From Albimonas pacifica (GTDB lineage: Bacteria > Pseudomonadota > Alphaproteobacteria > Rhodobacterales > Rhodobacteraceae): a DNA stretch of 64,000 bases. Below, in pieces: positions 9,117 through 16,957 of this stretch. Position 1 is the stretch's first letter. Every line of letters starts with the position of its first letter. Position numbers and translations under genes: made by a program. The notes beneath the pieces were generated by a model that was not told where the DNA came from, did no database searches, and saw only the letters and a list, made by a program, of their open reading frames with translations. The DNA lies in NCBI RefSeq assembly GCF_900113695.1, contig NZ_FOQH01000004.1, positions 496,001-560,000 of the forward strand, read 5' to 3'.

Positions 9117-9758
9117 TCATACGAACGTGTCATCCGCCGGCCGCGACAGGGCGGCCGACAGCGCGTCCTGCATGCGCACCAGGTCCGGCAGGGTCCGCGC
9201 GCCCATCTTGCGCATCGCGGCGCCGCGGTGGATCTTCACCGTGATCTCGCTGATCCCCAGCTCCCCGGCCACCTGCTTGTTCAGGAGCCCTGCGGCGACC
9301 AGCGCCATCACCTGCCGCTCCCGCGGGGAGAGCCCGGCGTAGCGGGCGCGCAGGCCGTCGAGGCCCATCCGCTCGGACCGGCGGGCGCGGTCGATCTCGA
9401 TGGCGCGGGCCACGGCGTCGAGCAGGTCCTGCTCGCGGAACGGCTTGGGCAGGAAGTCCACGGCGCCGGCCTTCATGCCCCGCACGCTCATCGGGATGTC
9501 GCCGTGGCCGGTGATCAGGATCACCGGCAGCTCCACCCCCCGCTCGACCAGCTGGGCCTGGAGGTCGAGCCCGCTCGCCCCCGGCAGCCGCACGTCCAGC
9601 ACCAGGCAGCCCTCGACGTCCGGACGCTCCGCCGACAGGAATTCGTGGGTCGAGCCATGGGTGCGCGCCTGCAGGCCGACGGAGGCCAGCAGGCTGGCGA
9701 TGGCCAGCCTGACGGCTTCGTCGTCGTCCAGCACATGCACCACGGGCCCGGTCGTCAT
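9117..9758 (-). CDS. FixJ-family LuxR-type response regulator
   Basis: 213-residue DNA-binding response regulator. The receiver spans residues 5-118 with acidic pocket LDDDE, phospho-acceptor Asp55 in LDVRLPG, Thr83 and Lys105 (LPKPF). A LuxR-type helix-turn-helix follows (about 143-197, LSPRERQVMALVAAGLLNKQ and SEITVKIHR). This is the full FixJ architecture. It is first in the three-gene signalling operon and divergent from rarA across 256 bp. The start is ATG 9758 with only a weak upstream purine tract. Candidate target genes are the nearby hydrolase operon, but nothing proves this. Confidence 0.94.
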   Translation of the reverse strand: MTTGPVVHVLDDDEAVRLAIASLLASVGLQARTHGSTHEFLSAERPDVEGCLVLDVRLPGASGLDLQAQLVERGVELPVILITGHGDIPMSVRGMKAGAVDFLPKPFREQDLLDAVARAIEIDRARRSERMGLDGLRARYAGLSPRERQVMALVAAGLLNKQVAGELGISEITVKIHRGAAMRKMGARTLPDLVRMQDALSAALSRPADDTFV

Positions 9759-9956
9759 GAAGCGAAACTATCTCCACGTCAGGCTGCCTTGGCAATCGAG
9801 ACTTTCCCCCGCCGCAGGGCCTTTCCGCCGCGCCTCCCCCGGGGGCCATCCGGGCCCGCCCCCGGGCCCGCTTCCGGGGGCGCTTCCCCTCGACAACGCC
9901 CGCCGCCTCGCCGAAGAAGCCGGGGCCGGACCGGGGCCGCCCTCGCCCGGACGGCG

Positions 9957-9998
9957 ACAGGGGCGCAGAGACAGGGGCGCAGAGGCCGGGGCGCAGAG
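9957..9998. repeat. Three 14-bp tandem repeats upstream of rarA
   Basis: Units ACAGGGGCGCAGAG, ACAGGGGCGCAGAG and GCCGGGGCGCAGAG end 16 bp before the rarA ATG, with a partial fourth copy. They occupy the rarA leader and may affect its translation. Confidence 0.85.
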
Positions 9999-10014
9999 AC
10001 CGGAGAGCGAGCCG

Positions 10015-11328
10015 ATGACCAGCCTTTTCGACGCCGCGCGCGATCCCGGCGACCGCCCCCTGGCGGCGGCGCTGCGGCCGCAGACGCTCGACGACGTCGT
10101 CGGGCAGGAGGCGCTGACCGCCCCCGGCTCGGTCCTGCGGCGGCGGATCGCGGCGCGGACGCTGGGCAGCCTCGTGCTCTACGGCCCGCCCGGGGTCGGC
10201 AAGACCTCGATCGCGCGGGCCGTCGGGGGGATGCTGGGCAAGGACTTCCGCCCCCTCCACGCCACCCGCGCCGGGGTGAAGGAGATCCGGGCGCTGGCCG
10301 ACGAGGCCAGGCTGCGTCCGATCCTGATCTTCGTGGACGAGGTGCACCGCTTCTCCGCCACCCAGGCCGACGACCTGCTGGCGATCTGCGAGGACGGGAT
10401 CGCCGACTTCATCGGCGCCACCACCCAGAACCCCTACCACGCCCTGCCGCCGGCGCTGATCTCACGTTCCACCATCCTCAAGCTCGAGCCGCTGTCGATC
10501 GAGGACATGGAGCGGGTGGTCCGCCGCGGGATCGAGCACCTGGCCCGCGCCGGCGTCGCGGTGGCGATGACGCCCGCCCAGACGCGGCTGATCGCCGGCC
10601 GCTCGGGCGGCGACGCGCGCCGGGCGCTGACCACGCTCGAAAGCCTCGCGGTCGGCCACGGCGCCGGCGGGCCGGTCGAGATCACCGAGGCGATGCTGGA
10701 AGAGGTCTACCGCGCCGCGGCCGTGAACCACGACCGCTCCGGCGACATGCATTACGACGTGGTCTCGGCCTTCGTGAAGTCGATGCGCGGCTCGGACCCC
10801 GACGCCACGCTCTACTGGCTGGCCCGGCTGATCCATGCGGGCGAAGACCCCCGCTACATCGCCCGCCGGATCATGATCCACGCCTCCGAGGACGTGGGGC
10901 TGGCGGACAACGGCGTGCTCCAGACCGCGGTGGCCGCGGCCCAGGCGGTGGCGATGATCGGCTATCCCGAGGCGCAGATCATCCTCGCCCATGCCGCCCT
11001 GCACGTGGCGCGGGCGCCGAAGTCGAACTCGGCCTGCCGGGGGATCTCGCTGGCGATGCAGGCCGTGGCCTCCGAGCCGCCGATCCCGGTGCCGCCCCAT
11101 CTGCGCGACGCCCACTACAAGGGCGCCGAGGCGCTGGGCCACGTGGGCTACGTCTTCCCCCACGACGATCCGCGCGGCTGGAGCGAACAGCCCTACGCCC
11201 CCGGCATCGCCGCCGGACGCCTCTACCAGAGCGACGCCCGCCAGGCCGGCACCTTCGAGAAACGCGCCGACGAGCATTGGGAGCGCCTGTCGGGCCGCCT
11301 CGCCCCCCGCCGCTTCGGCGACGACTGA
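10015..11328 (+). CDS. rarA: Replication-associated recombination protein A (AAA+ ATPase)
   Basis: 437-residue RarA/MgsA (Mgs1/WRNIP1 family), a clamp-loader-like AAA+ ATPase acting at stalled replication forks. It starts MTSLFDAA and shows ALRPQTLDDVVGQ, Walker A GPPGVGKTS (about residues 58-66), Walker B IFVDEVHRF, sensor 1 GATTQNP, the arginine finger in LISRS and sensor 2 GGDARRALT. The tetramerisation region (HYDVVSAFVKSMRGSDPDA, then the P-rich C-terminal part) is complete. Length is typical. ATG 10015 is chosen because the family begins there; the frame is open far upstream but that part is a shadow of the FixJ-like gene. It ends 16 bp from the convergent TetR gene. Confidence 0.97.
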   Translation: MTSLFDAARDPGDRPLAAALRPQTLDDVVGQEALTAPGSVLRRRIAARTLGSLVLYGPPGVGKTSIARAVGGMLGKDFRPLHATRAGVKEIRALADEARLRPILIFVDEVHRFSATQADDLLAICEDGIADFIGATTQNPYHALPPALISRSTILKLEPLSIEDMERVVRRGIEHLARAGVAVAMTPAQTRLIAGRSGGDARRALTTLESLAVGHGAGGPVEITEAMLEEVYRAAAVNHDRSGDMHYDVVSAFVKSMRGSDPDATLYWLARLIHAGEDPRYIARRIMIHASEDVGLADNGVLQTAVAAAQAVAMIGYPEAQIILAHAALHVARAPKSNSACRGISLAMQAVASEPPIPVPPHLRDAHYKGAEALGHVGYVFPHDDPRGWSEQPYAPGIAAGRLYQSDARQAGTFEKRADEHWERLSGRLAPRRFGDD

Positions 11329-11344
11329 GCGCGGCGGCCCCGGC

Positions 11345-11959
11345 TCAGGCGGAGGCGTCGAACAGCAGGCGCACGAAGGTGCGCACCAGCAGGATCTGCT
11401 CGGACAGCAGCTTCGGCTCGCGCATCGCCTTGGACAGGATGATGCCGCCCTCGACCGTCCCCGAGATCATGTCGGCGAGCGCGCGCAGCTCCACCGGCTC
11501 GCGCGGGGGGTGGCGGGCGGCGATCTCCTCGAGCATGGCGAGGAACCGCTCCCGCCAGACCACCACCGCCTGCCGGTTCAGCTCGCGCACCTTGTCGTCG
11601 AACATCCGCTCGGCATAGGCCGAGGTGGCGACCAGGCAGCCGGGGTGGCCGTTGGGCAGGTCGGCCATCATCTCGGCCAGCAGCTTCAGGCCGATCAGGA
11701 AGGCGTGCAGCGGGTCCTCGTGCAGCTCCCGCGCGCGGGCGAAGACCTGGTCGAGCAGCGCCTCCTCGGTGTCGAGGTAGCGCTGGATCAGGGCGCGGGC
11801 GAGCTCGTTCTTGTCCCGGAAATGGTAGAAGAACCCGGACTTGGTGATCTCGGCCTCGGCGATGATCTCGTCGATCGAGGTGCCCGCGAAGCCCTTGGCG
11901 AGCACCCCCGCCTCGGCGATGTCGAGCAGTCTCTCGCGCGTCGCGCCGCCACGTGCCAC
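11345..11959 (-). CDS. TetR/AcrR-family transcriptional regulator
   Basis: 204-residue TetR regulator. The DNA-binding helix-turn-helix is near the N-terminus (TRERLLDIAEAGVLAKGFAG, then TKSGFFYHFRDKNELA), followed by an all-helical ligand and dimer domain. I start it at GTG 11959, which has GGGAGA about 7 bp upstream and leaves the short N-terminal arm usual for TetR proteins. An ATG at 12049 would add 30 Pro/Arg-rich residues. The gene lies 147 bp downstream of an exported AhpD-like gene on the same strand, a possible target. Ligand unknown. Confidence 0.9.
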   Translation of the reverse strand: MARGGATRERLLDIAEAGVLAKGFAGTSIDEIIAEAEITKSGFFYHFRDKNELARALIQRYLDTEEALLDQVFARARELHEDPLHAFLIGLKLLAEMMADLPNGHPGCLVATSAYAERMFDDKVRELNRQAVVVWRERFLAMLEEIAARHPPREPVELRALADMISGTVEGGIILSKAMREPKLLSEQILLVRTFVRLLFDASA

Positions 11960-12106
11960 CGGCCGTCTCCCTCGCGGATGCGGGACGCCCGGCCGACGCG
12001 GACGGGCATCGCTCCGGCTTGGGTAGCCCGGGGGGTGGGGGAAGTCCATCGACAGGGCGACGCGGCGGAAGGAAAGGGCCGCCGGGGAGGGGTCCCCGGC
12101 GGCGCC

Positions 12107-12544
12107 TCATTGCGCGAACTCGGCCTTGAAGGCCTCGAAGTCGATCTGCAGGCCGTTCATCATCGTGCTCCAGTGCCGCGTCAGGGCGGCCTGGGCCACG
12201 GCCTCGGCGATTTCGCGGTCGCTGGCGCCGTGGGCGCGGGCGGCGAGCGTGTCGGCGTGCACGCAGTAGCGGCACGGGATCTGCGCCCCCACCGCCACGT
12301 TGATCAGCGCCTTCACCTTGGGCGAGAGCGCGGTGTCCTCGGCCAGCTCCAGGTCGCGGGTCAGCCGCCAGGCGGCGGCCACCCCGTGCTCGGGATAGGC
12401 GCGGATGAAGCCGGGCACGAAGCCCCAGGCCTTCTCGACCTCGGCGTAGGCCTCCTGCGCCGTCTCCTGGGCGGTCGAGGGCAGGGGCAGGGCCGCGGCC
12501 ACGAGGACCACGCCAAGGGCAGCGAAAACGGTTCTGAAATACAT
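12107..12544 (-). CDS. Exported carboxymuconolactone decarboxylase/AhpD-like protein
   Basis: 145 residues with a clear signal peptide (cleavage near PSTAQETA) followed by an AhpD-like all-helical domain. The redox motif is CRYC (Cys91, Cys94) with His97 in CRYCVHADT, the arrangement used by AhpD-type peroxidase partners. CMD/AhpD proteins are normally cytoplasmic, so a periplasmic version is uncommon; it would sit in an oxidising compartment. The ATG at 12544 has AAAGGA 6 bp upstream. It is transcribed towards the TetR gene. Function is inferred from fold and motif only. Confidence 0.87.
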   Translation of the reverse strand: MYFRTVFAALGVVLVAAALPLPSTAQETAQEAYAEVEKAWGFVPGFIRAYPEHGVAAAWRLTRDLELAEDTALSPKVKALINVAVGAQIPCRYCVHADTLAARAHGASDREIAEAVAQAALTRHWSTMMNGLQIDFEAFKAEFAQ

Positions 12545-12739
12545 CGGATCGTCCTTTCGTTGGAGGAGCCGGGCAGGGTCGCCCGGCAGGGCCGCTGTGT
12601 GGCGCCGCCCGGCCGGCGCGCCTACGCAACGCGTGGTGCAGCCGTGGGCGGTCCGAAGAATTCCTGATCTGTCCCAATGGCTTGCGTGTCCCTCTCCGGC
12701 CCGCGTCCTGCCGTCCGCCGCAGCGCGCGGGCGGAGCTT

Positions 12740-12842
12740 CCGTACCGAAGGTGCAGCGTTCGCGGCCGCTCCGACGCGGCGGGGCGGAGTCGCGGGCCCG
12801 TCCGCGGCCCCCAGGCTCCGGATCGCTGCACCTTCGGTACGG
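12740..12842. repeat. Perfect 19-bp inverted repeat in the 470-bp intergenic region
   Basis: CCGTACCGAAGGTGCAGCG at 12740-12758 recurs as its exact reverse complement at 12824-12842, separated by 65 bp. The gap 12545-13015 has no convincing gene; it lies between the divergent starts of the AhpD-like gene and the homocysteine methyltransferase gene. The two arms could be paired operator sites or ends of a small relic element. The arms match over 19 bp and then stop abruptly on both sides. Confidence 0.85.
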
Positions 12843-13015
12843 TTTCGCGCCTTCGCGGCGACGGCCGCCCGCCCCCGGATCCCGCCAAGCCACTAGCCGA
12901 GAACGTCTTTCCCCGACCGCACCGCGCGTCGGCTGGTCCGCGGGCCGGCCGCGGCGCCAGAACGGGGCCAGCCAGACCCGGCCATCCCGGCCGGCGCGCG
13001 CAGGGAGACAGGACC

Positions 13016-13981
13016 ATGCCGGCGACCGCAACCGAGACGCCGCCCCGGCGGCCGGGGCTCGACTACCTCACCGAGGGCGGAATCGAAACCGAGATCATGT
13101 ACCGCTGGGGCTACGAGCTGCCCCATTTCGCGATGTTCCCGCTGCTCGAGCGGGCCGACGCCCGCGCCACGCTGCGCGGCCTCTACCGCCGCTGGCTGGA
13201 CGTGGCGGCCCGGCACGGGATGGGGGCGCTGATCGGCGGCTTCGACTACCGCGCCAGCCCCGACTGGGGCGCGCGGCTGGGCTATTCCCCCGCCGCCCTG
13301 GCCGAGGCCAACCTCGCCGCCATCGACTTCCTCGCCGCGATGCGCCGCGAGTATGACGGCCAGCTCCCGCAGGCGAAGCTGGTGGGCTACGTCGGCCCGC
13401 GCGGCGACGCCTACCGGCTGAACGGCACGATGAGCGTCGAGGCGGCGGAGGCCTATCACGCCGTGCAGCTCGAGACCCTGCGCCGCTCGTCGGCCGACCT
13501 CGCCTGGGCGGTGACCTTCAACGACCCGGTCGAGGCGGTGGGCGTGGCGCGCGCCGCGCGCCGCGTGGGGATGCCGCTGGCGATGAGCTTCTCGCTGGGC
13601 TCGGACTCCCGCCTCGCCTCGGGCCTGACGCTGGCCGAGGCGGTGGAGCGGGTCGACGCCGAGACCGGGGGCTCCATCGCGTTCTTCGCCCTCAACTGCT
13701 CGCATCCGCAGGAGTTCGCGCCGGCCCTGACCCCCGGCGCCTGGTCGGAGCGGCTGCGCTGCATCCGGCCCAACGCCGCGGCGATGGACAAGATCGCCCT
13801 GTGCAAGCTCGGCCGGCTGGAGGAGGGCGACCCCGACGCGCTCGGCCGGCAGATGGGCGAGGTGGCGCGGCGGTTCCCGGCGATGGATATCTGGGGCGGC
13901 TGCTGCGGCACGAGCCACGTCCACCTCGACCGCATCGCCGGCGCCCTCGCCGAGGTCCGCCGGGCCCGCGCGACCGCCTGA
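13016..13981 (+). CDS. Homocysteine S-methyltransferase family protein
   Basis: 321-residue zinc-dependent methyltransferase of the Hcy-binding family, a single barrel domain without pterin or B12 domains. Zinc-ligand cysteines are in NCSHP and GGCCGT near the C-terminus. The N-terminal LTEGGIETEIMY replaces the usual LDGAMGT-type glycine loop. Such enzymes use S-methylmethionine, betaine or similar methyl donors; the donor is not determined here. ATG 13016 has AGGGAGACAGGA upstream. It is convergent with the btu operon, ending 36 bp from btuD. Confidence 0.9.
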   Translation: MPATATETPPRRPGLDYLTEGGIETEIMYRWGYELPHFAMFPLLERADARATLRGLYRRWLDVAARHGMGALIGGFDYRASPDWGARLGYSPAALAEANLAAIDFLAAMRREYDGQLPQAKLVGYVGPRGDAYRLNGTMSVEAAEAYHAVQLETLRRSSADLAWAVTFNDPVEAVGVARAARRVGMPLAMSFSLGSDSRLASGLTLAEAVERVDAETGGSIAFFALNCSHPQEFAPALTPGAWSERLRCIRPNAAAMDKIALCKLGRLEEGDPDALGRQMGEVARRFPAMDIWGGCCGTSHVHLDRIAGALAEVRRARATA

Positions 13982-14017
13982 CGGGGCCAGGCCCGGCCGC
14001 GGGAGGGGCGGGGCCGC

Positions 14018-14830
14018 CTAGGACCCGGCCCGCTCCGCGCCGTCGATGCGCCGCCAGGGCAGCACGAAGCGCTCGCCGTCCCGCTCCCCGTGAAGGGCGC
14101 CGATCCGGTAAGCCTCGGCCAGGCGGTCGGGGGAGAGCGCCGCCTCGGGCGGGCCGAAAGCGAGAAGGCGCCCCGCGCCCATCACCGCCAGCCGGTCGCA
14201 GAAGCGCGCGGCCAGCGCCAGGTCGTGCAGCACCACGATCACCAGGTCCCCCGCCGCCGCCGTCTCGCGCATCAGCTCCATCACCCGGAGCTGGTGGTAG
14301 GGGTCGAGCGAGGCCACCGGCTCGTCGGCCAGCAGCATCGGCGCCTCGACCGCCAGCGCCCGGGCCAGCAGCGCGCGCGCCCGTTCGCCCCCCGAGAGGC
14401 CGGAGGCGGGCCGGTCGCGGAAGCCCTTCACGCCTGCGCGGCGCATCGCCCGCTCGGTCGCCTCACGGTCGGCGGGGGAGGGCGCGGCCAGCGGCCCGCG
14501 GTGGGGCAGGCGGCCCAGCCCCGCCAGCCGCTCGACCGAGATCGGCCAGTTCACCTCGTGGCCCTGGGGCAGGAAGGCCAGCCGCCGGGCCCGCTCCCGG
14601 GGCGACAGGGCGGCCAGGTCCTCGCCGTCGACGCGCGCCCGCCCGGCGGCCCGCGGGACGAGGCAGGCGATGGCGCGCAGCAGGCTCGACTTGCCGGCGC
14701 CGTTGGGCCCGACCAGGCCCAGCACCTCGCCGCCCCGCGCCTCGAAGGAGACGTCCTCCACCACCCGCCGCGCGCCCCGCGCGACCGAGATCCCCTCGAC
14801 CGAGAGACATCCGATGCGGCCTGCGGTCAT
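14018..14830 (-). CDS. btuD: Cobalamin-type ABC transporter ATP-binding protein
   Basis: 270-residue ATPase of the FecE/BtuD class. Walker A is GPNGAGKSS, the Q-loop is FLPQGHE, the signature is LSGGERAR, Walker B is MLLADEP and the H-loop is VVLHD. The C-terminal part (about residues 225-270) includes AYRIGALHGERDG. It overlaps the permease gene by 4 bp (ATGA at 14827-14830) and is last of a four-gene operon behind a cobalamin riboswitch. The riboswitch and the TonB receptor point to vitamin B12; the ATPase alone could also serve siderophore or haem import. Confidence 0.92.
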   Translation of the reverse strand: MTAGRIGCLSVEGISVARGARRVVEDVSFEARGGEVLGLVGPNGAGKSSLLRAIACLVPRAAGRARVDGEDLAALSPRERARRLAFLPQGHEVNWPISVERLAGLGRLPHRGPLAAPSPADREATERAMRRAGVKGFRDRPASGLSGGERARALLARALAVEAPMLLADEPVASLDPYHQLRVMELMRETAAAGDLVIVVLHDLALAARFCDRLAVMGAGRLLAFGPPEAALSPDRLAEAYRIGALHGERDGERFVLPWRRIDGAERAGS

Positions 14831-15840
14831 CCCGGACGCCCCTTCATGCGGTGGATCAGCCAGAAGAAGAACGGCGCCCCGACCAGCGAGGTGACCACGC
14901 CGAGCTGCAGCTCCGGCCCCACCGCGATCAGGCGCACCAGGATGTCGGCGGCGAGGATCAGCGCCGCCCCGCCCAGCGCGCTGGGGATCAGCAGGCGGGC
15001 GGGCGCGTGGCCCACGACGGGACGCAGCAGGTGCGGGACCACGAGGCCCACGAAGCCCACCACGCCCGCCACCGCCACCGTCGCCCCCACCGCCAGGCTG
15101 ACCCCCAGGATCACCTGCGCCCGCGCCCGGCCGAGCGCCACGCCCAGCGAGCGCGCCGCCTCCTCGCCCAGGCTCATCGCCTCCAGCGCCGAGCCGGAGG
15201 CGACCAGCAGCGCCAGCCCCGCCAAGACGAAGGGCGCGGCGAGGCCGACCTCCTCGAAGGTGCGGTCGCGCACCGAGCCCATCAGCCAGAACACGATCTC
15301 CGACACCGCCCAGGGGTTGGGCGAGAGATTCATCGCCAGCGAGGTGAGCGAGATCGCGAGCCCCCCGATCGCCACCCCCGCCAGGATCAGCGTCAGGGTC
15401 GAGGCGTTGCGCGCCGCCAGCAGGTAGAGCGCCCCCGTCGCCAGCCCCGCCCCCGCCATCGCCGAGGCGGGCAGCACGTAGGGCGAGAGGCTCATCCACC
15501 CGAAATAGAGCGCCAGCACCGCGCCGAGCCCGCCCGAGGCGCTGATCCCGATCACCCCCGGCTCGGCCAGCGGGTTCAGCAGCAGCCCCTGCAGCGCCGC
15601 CCCCGAGGCGCCCATGGCGGCGCCGATCATCAGCGCCAGCAGCGTGCGCGGCAGGCGCAGCTCCTGCACGATCAGGGCGACGGGCGCGTCGGCCAGCCCG
15701 AAGACGCCGCGCAGCACCTCGGCGGCGCCCAGCTCGACGTAGCCCAGCGTCAGCGAGACCGTCGCCAGACCCAGGCAGGCCGCGGCGAGCGCCAGGCACA
15801 GGATCAGCGTCGGGCGGTGGATCAAGGAAGCCGCGCTCAT
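14827..15840 (-). CDS. btuC: Cobalamin-type ABC transporter permease (FecCD family)
   Basis: 337-residue inner-membrane permease with about ten hydrophobic segments. FecCD-family marks include LRLPRTLLALMIGAAMGASG, LNPLAEPGVIGIS, WLMGSV and GFVGLVVPHLLRPVVG. GGAGG lies 7 bp before the ATG at 15840. The start overlaps the end of the binding-protein gene by 4 bp and the 3' end overlaps btuD by 4 bp, so the three are translationally coupled. It works as a homodimer with BtuD to move the BtuF-delivered ligand. Confidence 0.94.
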   Translation of the reverse strand: MSAASLIHRPTLILCLALAAACLGLATVSLTLGYVELGAAEVLRGVFGLADAPVALIVQELRLPRTLLALMIGAAMGASGAALQGLLLNPLAEPGVIGISASGGLGAVLALYFGWMSLSPYVLPASAMAGAGLATGALYLLAARNASTLTLILAGVAIGGLAISLTSLAMNLSPNPWAVSEIVFWLMGSVRDRTFEEVGLAAPFVLAGLALLVASGSALEAMSLGEEAARSLGVALGRARAQVILGVSLAVGATVAVAGVVGFVGLVVPHLLRPVVGHAPARLLIPSALGGAALILAADILVRLIAVGPELQLGVVTSLVGAPFFFWLIHRMKGRPG

Positions 15841-16943
15841 CGCCGCGCCTCCCCGGCCGGAACGGCGTCCGCGGCCCGGCCCGCCTGCTCCGGACCCTCC
15901 GGCCCCGCCGCGGCGGCCCGGCCGCCCGGCGCCGGCCCCGCACCCCCGTTTTCCGGCCGCGCCGCGGCCGCGGCGGCGAAGCGCGGGCGGGCGGCGGCCA
16001 GGATCTCGACCGCCTCGACCAGCATCGGGCCGGAGCAGGCCCACAGCGCGCCGGGCACGGCGACGGTCACGGCCTCGCGCCGCGCCCGCTCAAGGATCGG
16101 GTTGCGCCGCAGGACCGAGGCGGCGCTGGCCCGCGCCGCGTCGAAATACGAGATCACGTAGCCGTCGGGCGGATCGACGGCCAGCGCCTCGGCCGGCAGG
16201 CCGACCCAGCCGGCCTGGCCCGCCTCGACCTGCAGGTTGACGTAGCCCGCCGCCTCCAGCGCGGCGGTCACGAAGGTCCCGGCCGCGGCGCCGCCGCCGT
16301 CGGGGCGGTAGTAGACCACTCGCGGGCGCGGCTCGCCCGGGCCCGGCGCCGCGGCCGCCAGCCGGGCGCGCAGGTCGGCGACCGCCGCCTCCCCCCGCTC
16401 GGGGCGGCCCAGCGCGGCGGCGAGCACGCGCAGGTTCTCGAACACGCCCTCGAAGTCCTCGCGCAGCGGCAGGGGGATCGGCGTCACCCCGAAGGCGTCG
16501 AGGATCCGGCGCATCTGCGGCGCGACCTCGCGGTCCACGATCAGCAGCCCGGCGCGGGCGGCGATCAGCTCCTCCATGCTTCCGCGGTTGCGGGGCAGGC
16601 CCTCGGCCTCGGCGGCCTTCCAGGAATGCGGGCCCGTCGCGTGCTGGGAGAGGCTCGCGATCCGCTCGCGGTCCGCCAGCGTCAGCAGGTACTGGTCCCC
16701 GCACAGCGAGACCGAGGCGACGCGCGGCGCCGCCCCGCTCCCCGGCGGGACGGGCGCCGCCCCCTCCGCCAGCGCCGCCCCGGCGGCGATGGCGAGGACC
16801 GCGGCCGTCGCGAGCCGCCGCCGCACGGCGCCGCGGCCCCGTGCGCGGCCCCGTGCGCGGCCCGGTCGCGCCCCGGGGGCGGGGCGCGGGATCCGGAAGC
16901 CCGGGCGCGCGTCGGTCTCGGGGGTCTCCCGGGTCAGGGGCAT
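15837..16943 (-). CDS. btuF: Cobalamin-type ABC transporter substrate-binding protein
   Basis: 368-residue periplasmic binding protein of the BtuF/FhuD-like (TroA-fold) class, with VASVSLCGDQYLLTLAD, EELIAARAGLLIVDR and EDFEGVFENLRVLAAALG. The N-terminus is odd: about 50 Pro/Arg-rich residues precede the hydrophobic signal core LATAAVLAIAAGAALAEG, partly encoded by 12-bp repeats near 16838-16864. The C-terminus carries a 40-residue Ala/Pro/Gly tail. ATG 16943 is preferred because GGAGG sits 7 bp upstream; ATG 16961 overlaps the btuB stop (ATGA) and is the alternative. A GTG at 16826 would give a normal signal peptide but has no ribosome site. Confidence 0.88.
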   Translation of the reverse strand: MPLTRETPETDARPGFRIPRPAPGARPGRARGRARGRGAVRRRLATAAVLAIAAGAALAEGAAPVPPGSGAAPRVASVSLCGDQYLLTLADRERIASLSQHATGPHSWKAAEAEGLPRNRGSMEELIAARAGLLIVDREVAPQMRRILDAFGVTPIPLPLREDFEGVFENLRVLAAALGRPERGEAAVADLRARLAAAAPGPGEPRPRVVYYRPDGGGAAAGTFVTAALEAAGYVNLQVEAGQAGWVGLPAEALAVDPPDGYVISYFDAARASAASVLRRNPILERARREAVTVAVPGALWACSGPMLVEAVEILAAARPRFAAAAAARPENGGAGPAPGGRAAAAGPEGPEQAGRAADAVPAGEARR

Positions 16944-16957
16944 GCCGGCGCCTCCGC

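Noticed and set aside
8638-9120. 160-codon minus-strand frame overlapping the lone receiver gene
   Set aside because: A frame-shifted shadow. The receiver in the other frame keeps every catalytic residue.
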